This document shows positions 55,001 through 64,000 of a stretch of DNA of 64,000 nucleotides, piece by piece. A model generated the notes under the pieces. It ran no database searches. It was not told where the DNA came from and saw only the letters and a list, made by a program, of their open reading frames with translations. This DNA comes from Populus alba (lineage: Eukaryota > Streptophyta > Magnoliopsida > Malpighiales > Salicaceae). Within the stretch, counting starts at the first letter, position 1. Each line of letters starts with the position of its first letter. A program made the translations under genes and the position numbers. The DNA lies in assembly GCF_005239225.2 (NCBI RefSeq), contig NC_133293.1, forward strand, positions 15,530,333 to 15,594,332. The letters run 5' to 3'.

Positions 55001-58000
55001 ATGTCAGGAGGCGCATTCCCATCTCAAAGCTTCTTTCTTCCACTAATATGGGCTATCGTAATACTTTTGATGAGAAGGTTGATGCGTGGTCAGATAACGA
55101 TGCACCAATTGGGTGGGAAAATTTAATTTTGGAGTCTGAAAATGTTATTACTGCTTCCTACAAGGATGTAGAAGTGCATGTAGCTGCGCTTCAAGCAGAG
55201 GTTCTTGCAGATTTCGCTTCATACAGGGACTTGGTTCAGGATCTGGTGAAAGAAATTCATGAGATGAAGAGTAAAATTATGGAATTAAAAGAAAGGCAGA
55301 TGGACTTTCAGTCTTCTACCATGAATTGGAAAGCATGGGAACCGCTTGAATTTTTGAAGTTTGATAACCAGTTGCACATTTTGCAACTAATAAGAGTTGA
55401 ACTAGCTAAGATCAATGATAGAATGGAAATTGTTTCTGATTTTGTTGACAAAAAAATAAGCTCACACAATTGCCTGTTAAACAAAGAAGATTTTGTGGAA
55501 GCAGATGGCTGGAGCACTGATAGTTCTGCATCGTGTTATTCCATGATAGGCTCTGATCTTTTCCCTGAAAGTGTTTCTCTAGGAAACAAATTGGATGGAA
55601 AATCACATGGTTGCTGCTCTAAACTTTCTAGGAAGATAACTGAACAAATGGACCTGGAGTCTCGAAAAGGATCGGTTGTCCAATCTGAATCAGAAGATTT
55701 TCAGTCTGGATCAGAATACTCAGAGAAGCTTTTGAAAATTCCACATCCCAATCGAACAATGACATTAGAGATGAAAAGGGAGCTGGATTTGACATTCGAT
55801 ACATTCAGCAAAATCTATGTTCATTTAAGCAAAATTTTCAATGAGGATGATTTGATGCATTGCACTTGCCCAGAAGGTACATATTTTTTCTGAGCAATTG
55901 CATCTGTATATAATAAGAAAATTAGTAAAGAACTTGACTGGTTTAATAAATGGCAGATATCAAGGAATCATTTCCATCTCTTGGTTCGAGGATGAAGATC
56001 GCTGAAGCATTCTGCCAGAGTACTGGAAAGGTACAGTTTGATTTTGAATAACTAATTCATTTGACCCTTTGCATGTTTTCGCAAACTAAATATGAAAATT
56101 TGTTACATAATAGCATTGCTGTTACTTTTGTGGTTTGATTAATGCCAAGTTACCCAAATTGTTCAAAAATCACAAACTTTTATTTTGAGCAATATTTCAA
56201 ACATGCAGGTACTTGCTGATGATAAAGTTAGTCATGCTAGTATCTTCTTAAGAAAATGCGAGGAAGCCAATGCAACCATGAAAGAAGCTGATTATATGTT
56301 GAATGCATTGATGGAAGCAAATGAAAATGCAAAACAATCGAGTGATATGTGGAAGCAAGCCAATGACGAACTGGTGGCAGACAGGTCACGCTTGGTTGAA
56401 GAAAACGGACAGCTCAAGTCTTCATTATGTTTGAAAGAAGAAGAAAACAAATTACTGTTGGATGAAAACAGTCTTGGTTTGGCAGAAGTAGCAAATTCTG
56501 TGTCTTTGCTTGAATCATGTTTTCTGCAAATGCAAAGGGAAGAAGAGGAAAGGTACAAGGTCATTTATTCAGATGTCTTATCTGTGGGAAGAGAGATGCT
56601 TTCCTTCATTTGCAATTCAAGATCATCGGTGGAAGATATTTTCTCTGAGATAATGGAGAAGGGATTTGCTCGCAGCATCATTTACCATTGCCTTGTAGGA
56701 GAGGTTTTCCACAAAACTCCAAGCTTCATCGCACAACCACGTTTCAGTTCTTTCAGCCAACAAGAACGCCACATGGTAATGGATACTTCACAAAGAGTTT
56801 GCTCGACTGGTCACGCTGAAAGCATTGTCACTAATAAACAGGGAAATGAGGAACAGCGTCTAAGAGACTCTTTCACAACTTTGGAGGAAGGTGAGGGGCC
56901 ATCACATAACCTGATGTACGAGAATTCGTCTCTTAAGAAAGAATTGGAAAGGAAAGAAAGTCTACTGAAGGGCTTGCTTTTTGATTTTAGTTTGCTGCAA
57001 GAGACAGCCTCCAATCGAACAGACTTCAAAGATGAAACGGAAAAGTTAATTTTTGCTTTGAGTGAAGTTCAACATGAGCTAGAGAAGAAAACAAGTCAGA
57101 TTGATGACCTTTTGGTTCAGCATAGAAAAGTTGAAGGCTATCTAACGGATACCGAAAATGCTTTATCGGTATCGATAACTGATCTTGCGCAAGCCAAGGA
57201 AACAATAGATACCTTGTCAGACGAAAATGCTGAGTTGAGAATGCTTCTTAAAGATATATATCTTAAAAAATCTGAAGCTGAAGAACAATTGGAAGAACAG
57301 AAAGAGGTGACCAAAAGCTTGGAAGACGAAATTATTCACTTGACTTACTCTACCGAAAGTAAATTGCGCTCTGCAGTTGAAAGCCTCGAGGAGGAGTTAG
57401 AAAAGATCAGAAATGAGAGAGACCAACTCCGTGAAGAAATCCGCTCCTTCAATGATAAGCTTGAGATGGCATATGGATTAGCTGATGAAAATGAAGCTAT
57501 TGCTGTTGAAGCTCGCCAGGCATGTATTATTGCTGTTGAGCTTGTTCTTTGGAGTCCGTAAGATTATTGCAGCTTGATATAAATACGCATTAACATTTTG
57601 TAAAAATATTTCAGGAGTCAGAGGCAAGTAAAATATATGCTGAACAGAAGGAAGAAGAGGTCAAAATTTTAGAACATTCTGTCGAGGAGCTTGAGAATAC
57701 AATAAATGTATTGGAGAAGAAGGTTAGTTTCCTGGCCATCAAAAGTTCACGGGGTACCCACTAAAAAGTGTCTGGAATCAAGCTGCATTTAGATTTTAAC
57801 AAATTACATCCAAAAGAAGTGAATTTTGTGCCTATTGGAAAACTATTATTTTTTGTTTGTGCTTGCTGCTGATTTTTAGTTATTTCTTTAAAGCAACTGA
57901 AATGCTATTGAAAAACTATTATATTTTATTAATCGTTTCCCTCTCTCAGGTGTACGAAATGAATGATGAAGTAGAAAGACATCGATTGATCAGAGACTCA

Positions 58001-59452
58001 TTAGAATTGGAACTCCGAACTTTGAGGCAGAGATTGTCAACAGTTGAAAACATCACCGACATTGCAGATTCTGAAAATGCAAATTCTGTACAAAAAGAAG
58101 ATTCTATAACTAGGTGAGTAGTGCTTTTTTTCATTGGCATGAAGTGCTGATTTCTGCCTTATTTTGTTCTTGGATTTAAAAGTTATCTGATGCAGGCAAC
58201 TGCACAATAGATTACTGGAGCTTCATGGGGCTTATAATCGGATAAGACTTCTAGAGAGGGACATTACAGAAAAAGATAAAGAGGTGCCGCCTTAACATAT
58301 TGCTGGTTTTATTAACTAGAAAATTTTAATACAATATACTCCATCTGCATTTTCTTTTTCAATAACAACGTTTTGTCCATATGTAAGATCAAACAATGCA
58401 AAGAGTACATCTCCGAACTTGTACTACATTCTGAAGCTCAGGCATCACAGTTTCAAGAGAAGGTAACTTTCTCATATTAGACTGTTCATTATGCTATCAA
58501 ATTTTGTAATATGCAAATTCTGAAATCCAAAGTAATACAAGACAGACTGGTCTATATCTTCCAGAACTGTCTCGGTCTTTCAGGATGCACCATTTATAAT
58601 AGCCAGTGGACAATTCTGAAACAGGAAGCTATTTAAATAGGAGTCCGCTTATAGTGCAGATTTTCTTGCGCATAGTTTGGTGATCCAACATTCAGTCCAT
58701 ATTGTCTTATAATATATTATGCCAAAATTGAAACAAATTCTATGAAGTATTCATACCTGAATAAAATGGAAAGATAGTTAGATTGTTGGGAGATTCGTTT
58801 TTAAGGTTTGAATATTCGATGTTGACTTTCAACACATGTTTATCGTGCCAAATTGCTCTTTAATGTCAGTTTGACACATGGATCCCCAGTAACCTTTCTG
58901 TCTATACAATTTGACAGTATAAGACTTTGGAAACCATGGTTCGTGAAGTACAAACATATTCGTTGGACTCAGCATCAGCTCTACAAGCGGTAGAAAAAAG
59001 TGAAAAAAGCTCAATCAGAACTAGGGGTTCTAGTTCACCTTTCAGATGCATTGCGGGTTTGGTTCAGCAGATGAGTTTGGAGAAGGATCAAGAACTGACG
59101 GTGGCAAGGCTTCGTATAGAAGAGCTAGAAGCAGTGCTTTCTAGTCGGAAAAAGGAGGTTAAGTAGTTTTTTCTCCCAGTTGCATTTGTTGTTTCAGTCG
59201 TTATGATTATACCAGGTTCTATTGGTTGCAGAAGTAAGAATTTGGTTGATCCATAAATTGAGATATGTTTACCTGACTAATAATGTAGAGGTTTTAATAT
59301 CTCATAAATAATGCCACTTTAGAATTTCGTAGCAGCATGGATATGAGTAAAATTTGACTCTCTCACTTTATATATATTATTTTTTAGATTGAATTGTGAG
59401 TTATATTCGTTTTTCAAGAATATAATTCCTTTTGATATGAGTAAAGTTTGAC

Positions 59453-59506
<54 letters not shown>

Positions 59507-61122
59507 GTGCATGTGTAATCATGCCAATCATACTTGGCCAGAGCTAGATGCATTTGCGTGTATCTGATTCTTCATGAAGTAATGTTCATGTACTTATTTA
59601 ACAATGAGAATTAACTGCTGACTCAAATTATACTGGATCAGGTATGCGCACTAAATGCTAGACTAGCTGCAGCAGAAAGCATGACACATGATGTCATTCG
59701 AGATTTACTAGGTGTTAAGTTGGATATGACCAACTACGCAGTAAGCTTCAAAATTTCCATTTCGAACATGTTAATTTTTTATCATAACTGCATTGCTTAT
59801 CTGTGTGCATCTTTCTTGTTGGCATATTGTAGAACCTGATTGATCAGCACCAGGTTCAAAAATTAGTAGAGGATGCTCATCAGCAGACAGAAGAATTCCT
59901 TGCAAGGGTATACCGAGTCTCTTCTTTTGATTATGTATTGGGTTGAGATGAGATTCTGATTACTATTCTTTTCGCAATTCTAGGAGCAAGAAATCCTGAA
60001 CTTAAGAAAACAGATAAATGATCTCACTGAAGAAAGAGAGAGGTAAAGACTTTATCCACAGTATAGAATCAAGTTTTGGATTTTTGTTTCCCTGTAAAAT
60101 ACACTTCAAAATTAGAATTGCAATTCACAAGTTGTGTCCCTAAGTTAAAAAAACAACGTCAAGAAGAGGAAGTTATTTGGCAGACCGGGCCAATAAACAT
60201 ATCACACATAGACAAAATAAAACAGTCCCCACATGATGATTTATGGATTCTACGTCATTTTGTCTATGCGGCTTTTATTTATTGACCTAGATTATGAATG
60301 CGATAGTAGTCTGGTAGAACAAGTCTACCTAATATTTTCTTATAGAGAAGGGAAAAATCTAACCGCAAGAGGGGTGTGCCATGAAAAGTGAGTGCCTACA
60401 TAACTTTCCTATTTGTCACTGATACACTCTTTATTTGTCTGAGTGTCCTGCAGTTGTATAGCTGAAATAAATCTTAAAGTAGCAGATATGCTTGCCGCCC
60501 AGATGGCTGTAGAGCAACTTAACGAGCGAGATCAGTTGCTTTCAGCGCAGAATGAAATGTTGAAGGTGTCCATTCTTGACCGTTTTAAATTGCAACCATG
60601 TAGCTGTTACTGGATTGCATGCTGCCTTCAACAGAGTTCTGTTCACATTTGTTGTCGCATTCGTTTCTGCAGGTGGACAAAAGTAATCTACTTAGAAGAG
60701 TTGCAGAACTGGATGAAATGGTGAAAACTCTTCTTGGAACTCAAATTACCCAACAGCGAGTTCCACCGACATCCAGTGCCAAGGCATGTGTCTAAAATTT
60801 CAAAAAATTTCAATATCTCGATTGCTTGCATTTTTGAGTAAAAAGTAGTTTTCACGATCGAACAGGAGAAACGTGTATTGAAATCGGGTGGTGCTGATTT
60901 AACCAAGAGGCTTGCGCATTCTGAAAAGCTTTTGTCTCGTGTGAACAATGAACTTTCTCAGTATCGCAGCAGATCTGATGCTAGCCATCCATATGTCAGG
61001 ACTAATGGGCAGGGCTTAGAACTAAACAACAGGTAAGTTTATCAAGAATGGTCCATTGACATTATCTTGTTGCAAAACCAGGGTTGTAACCTCTGATCAT
61101 TTACAGGAAGGATAAGGCTTAA
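49061..61122 (+). CDS. KIN-12 class kinesin (phragmoplast/division-plane type), with one apparent frameshift
   Basis: 35 exons: 49061-49576, 49656-49811, 49936-50019, 50107-50226, 50321-50434, 50518-50610, 50699-50859, 50934-51008, 51089-51176, 51286-51344, 51444-51507, 51585-51650, 51744-51896, 51995-52099, 52275-52510, 52604-52673, 52757-52810, 52893-52951, 53443-53506, 53598-53657, 53859-55876, 55957-56030, 56209-57519, 57615-57722, 57950-58113, 58196-58283, 58388-58462, 58918-59157, 59642-59740, 59833-59907, 59984-60042, 60454-60565, 60673-60783, 60866-61032, 61107-61122. The total is 7,114 nt, i.e. 2,371 codons plus one extra base. The basic N-terminus is about 172 residues. The motor (about 173-520) shows GQTGSGKT (251-258), SSRSHS, DLAGSE (409-414) and [11 protein letters not shown]; the rest is nearly all coiled coil. 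KIN-12 kinesins act at the preprophase band and phragmoplast; subtype (C/D versus E/F) is not settled. In the long exon at 53859-55876 the frame shifts by one at the A6 run 54928-54933; read as given, translation stops at 54972-54974 (about 1,170 residues). Confidence 0.92.
59452..59502. repeat. Compound (CT)n(CA)n microsatellite
   Basis: About 11 CT units followed by about 14 CA units in a kinesin intron. A 25-bp phrase (gatatgagtaaa...tttgactctctc) precedes it and also occurs about 96 bp upstream near 59340, so a local duplication is likely. Confidence 0.95.
60346..60387 (+). other. Possible in-frame alternative exon of the kinesin
   Basis: 42 nt between a good acceptor (ttatag) and a strong donor (AA then gtgagt), with phases matching both neighbours (exons ending 60042 and starting 60454). 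It would add 14 codons ([12 protein letters not shown] and flanking). The direct join without it (EERES-CIAEI) agrees better with family sequence, so if used it is probably a minor isoform. Confidence 0.35.
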
Positions 61123-61935
61123 CACAATTTTGCAGAGACCTTTTCTTCTTCTCCATGCCTTCCATTTTATCTTCTGGAGGATCGCCTATGCCATGTTGCT
61201 TGCTGAAAAGTTACGCCCAGTGAATTTGTTAGATCATGTGTTGTTGAAATTATTTTTTCATTTCAGCAGTTTCGTCTATGCATTGGCTTTTACCTTGTTA
61301 GAAATTAATAGGTGTAAATGTAATTATTTGTAAATTGATATAGCATGCATTTCCTCCTCTGTGGAACCTTTTATATTTCTATACACCATCAATTTTTTTT
61401 TTTTTTACCGTGTGCACATTGTAATGAAAACAACCATTTTAGAAACAGACATTAAAGTTGAAAAAACACTCCCATATGCAAAAAAGCACGAACATATTCC
61501 CATAGCAATAACGGGTAGATGATTGGAGTGATGTAACGATAGAAAGAAAGTGAAGAGTGATCAAGAAATTTGAAAACTGCAGATGCATTTGGTACAAGTT
61601 TTAGTTGGTAAACAAGAAGTAAATTTCAGGCTTGCAACTCCTGAAAGCCATTTCGTTCTTTCAGTGACGAATATGTATCGTTCTGTTCCCCACTATATTC
61701 CAGGTTTGAATTGACTAGTGCTCATAAGGACAAATACATGTACAATCTCCCCCCTATCTTCACCTTTTCTCCTTTTGCTTCCTTACCTAAATTTTAGTCA
61801 CAGAGAATCTGTTAAAGTTAAAACATGCTTCACGACAATTGCAGGTAGAACAGTTACTACTAGCAAGCACATAATTAATGTCAATTAGTTGGATCATTGA
61901 TCAGCTGTAAATACATGAAAATCTTGTATTCTGAG
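61123..61935. other. Convergent 3' ends of kinesin and CAMTA genes
   Basis: About 810 bp between the two stop codons, shared by the 3'UTRs. An open plus-strand frame at 61130-61333 is kinesin 3'UTR, not a gene. No repeat or RNA gene seen. Confidence 0.6.
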
Positions 61936-63584
61936 CTATCTGGGACTTTCATCCTGCTGGGATACACTACACCCTTCGTCACCCATCTGTGGAGTCCAAA
62001 AAATGCATTATAAAACAATCCATAGCAATTTAAAAAAAAAAAAATGCTAAATCAGACCAAGTAGGAAGGGTCAAATAAGAGATAAAGCAGACTAAATAAA
62101 ATAAAAAGATTTCTCTGGGATTCTTTGAATACATGTCATGCCATGTGTCAATTTAGAGAAAAATATGCAGCAAAATCCAGGAGGTGGAAGGTATGCTTTG
62201 TGCCTTTCTTTTGCAATAAACAGGAGAACAATGCAGCAAACAAGAACCTTTTTACCACATGCAAGATAGATCGTGACAGGCAATTCAACATGCTTTGGCT
62301 TGGAGATCTCAATGCTCTGAAGAATAGAGCATTACCTTGATATTCTCAAATTTTGTAACCATCCTCATGTACTGCTCACGTGCTTCTGGATTGTGAACCA
62401 TTGATGTTACTCTTGCCAGAGCCTTTTCAACTCCAGCAAATTTCTGTTTGCGGCTTATTCTCAGAAAATCATATTCGTCTGCTTTCTCAGATTCTGCTTT
62501 AACATCTCCAATTTTCTTTTCCAACCGAAATCCCCGCAAACCAGTACGTTTCCGCCTCCATCGCAATATGGCCTTTTCAACAATGCCAACTGACCAAACT
62601 ACCTTTTTGTACTGCTTTCGAACTTGATGTCCTCTCACATGAGCCTGAAAGCAATCAGCAGTTGCTTTTCTCAGATATTGAAACTAAACTTAAGTTCATA
62701 GTTCAACATGCTTACAAGGGGGAACAAGGAAAAAGGAAAAAGGAAAATAACCTCATTTGGTAAGAAGAAGTAACCACCAGAAACATCAAAAGATAAAAGA
62801 GAACTACAATTCATGTGGAAAAAATACATTTGGTTCTAACAACTCAGACAAGCACACAGGTCAGCTAATCACAATACATCTAAATTCATATCCTCTCTCT
62901 AAAAAGTGATACTCACATTGCAAGCAATTACTCGGTGTAAAGAACAATAATTTATGGTGAAAAATGGAGCACACATGGCATGGGAAAGCACAATATTGAA
63001 GTACCTGAATTTTTACAATTCGATTGCGTATTTTCAAAAAATCTTTCCTTCCCTTCCAGCCACGATACTTTTGCTGGATCTTTACAGCTGCAGAATGTAA
63101 ATAATCTTCAAAGTGACCCCTTCTTTGAACCATGTTTAAAGAACCAAGGGCAGCTAGGTCAAGTGAAATTTCAGAAATATCATCACTGCTCTTTGCTAAT
63201 TGTCTTTGACGGAAAGAACTTGTTCGATAGGCAGCATGAATGAGAGCCACTGCACGAGCAGATTTTCTGACAGCAGCCAGAGACCCTTTCAAGGAAAGCA
63301 GTTCGTTTTCTCCCTTACTTGACAAAGAGGCAACTTGGGCTGCAATATCAGTTTCCTTTTCAGCTGCCATAGCTGCAGTATCATGATCCATCTCATTTTG
63401 GTCAATTTTCAATGATGAAAGATGCCTACTTAAAAAAGCTTCAGCCAAGTATCCAGAGATTCCTTTGTGGCCACGACATGAAGCTAAATCAGCTGCACTT
63501 TGTCCTCCAGGAAATGCTGGATTTGGATCATCAACAGCAGTTGGATCCGCATCCAATCTAATGAGTGCAATCACTGTTTCTTCT
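61936..63584 (-). CDS. CAMTA: Calmodulin-binding transcription activator (CAMTA), C-terminal part
   Basis: Three terminal exons (minus strand): 63005-63584, 62336-62644, 61936-61986, phases consistent; about 313 residues plus TAG. In order: the end of the ankyrin region (AFPGGQSAADLASCRGHKGI), a linker ending in SAAVKIQQKYRGWKGRKDFL (first IQ motif), RIVKIQAHVRGHQVRKQYKK (second IQ), the Ca2+-dependent calmodulin-binding helix VEKAILRWRRKRTGLRGFR, then a conserved segment (FLRISRKQKFAGVEKALARV) and a short polar tail ending QQDESPR. This matches the CAMTA1/2/3 group, which binds CGCG boxes through an N-terminal CG-1 domain and links calcium signals to cold and defence gene expression. CG-1, TIG and most ankyrin exons lie right of the window. 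The gene looks intact as far as visible. Confidence 0.93.
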
Positions 63585-64000
63585 CTGGATGAGGGGAACA
63601 GCACAGCAACTTTCAGTAAACAGTCATTAAAAAATAGAAGCAACAATTTGGACATCAAGGCATTGATGATTCTTCTAGCATATAATTCACACCAAAATGT
63701 CAGGATTGGGGCAGCAGAAGTGGATAATTATCCCTTCTAAGCATTTGAATTGTAACACTTGCACTCTATAAAGATATAGCACAATAGGAAATTCTTCAAA
63801 ATAGGACTGCAGTCCTGAAAAGACAAATCAATGTGCACACGCACACACTTGTAAATAAATGCATCAGGCATGTATGAAGTTAACAAATATAGTTTTCCAA
63901 CAGAATAAAAAGCCATCACTAGCAACAGCAAATAATATGAGAAATCAAAAGAATGATTAAAAAATTAAATAAAACCACAACAATAATGTTCTGGAACTAG
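63585..64000 (-). other. CAMTA intron running off the window
   Basis: No exon found on the minus strand between the acceptor at 63585 and the window end; composition is intron-like. The next CAMTA exon upstream must lie beyond 64000. Confidence 0.7.

Noticed and set aside
61130..61333. 67-codon plus-strand frame after the kinesin stop
   Set aside because: Lies in the kinesin 3'UTR; hydrophobic chance frame without homology.

Overview
This is a nuclear window from a dicot plant, most likely a poplar or close Salicaceae relative. I infer this from intron-rich genes of plant-specific families, very AT-rich spacers, and many diverged copies of AT-rich dispersed repeats of a kind I associate with Salicaceae genomes. 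Exon models were read by hand from splice sites and reading-frame continuity; none was checked against transcripts or databases.

Layout, left to right. At 162-1054 (-) is the N-terminal part of a DRM3-like protein with a UBA domain. At 2990-6320 (-) is an ECT-type YTH-domain m6A reader with a 5'UTR intron and an overlapping upstream ORF. About 7.2-11.5 kb is an AT-rich spacer with dispersed repeats and a short tandem array. At 11537-17221 (-) is a WW-domain DEAD-box RNA helicase of the RH40 type, with a recent 95-bp tandem duplication in an intron. At 19123-21960 (+) is a broken mitochondrial carrier gene. At 23924-25723 (+) is an intact ARF1 GTPase. At 27469-36222 (-) is a long decayed importin-beta-family gene whose last two exons are still open.

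The 36.2-49 kb stretch is repeat-rich. It holds T-rich degenerate tandem repeats, AT-rich dispersed elements and two copies of a Tourist-like element with strong internal hairpins (40.0-40.7 and 47.7-48.8 kb). The two elements flank a small secreted GUB_WAK-type wall-binding protein gene (43212-44215, +). At 49061-61122 (+) is a 35-exon KIN-12 class mitotic kinesin of about 2,370 codons. It carries one apparent +1 frameshift and two introns best read as GC-AG. At 61936-63584 (-), convergent with the kinesin, is the C-terminal part of a CAMTA calmodulin-binding transcription factor that runs off the right edge.

The genes are ordinary housekeeping and regulatory plant genes with no operon-like relation: RNA methylation reading, RNA unwinding, vesicle traffic, division-plane kinesin, calcium-dependent transcription. 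I found no evidence of a novel multi-gene system. The points worth a second look are gene-structure oddities, two independent multi-exon pseudogenes, and the hairpin-bearing element next to the kinesin promoter.
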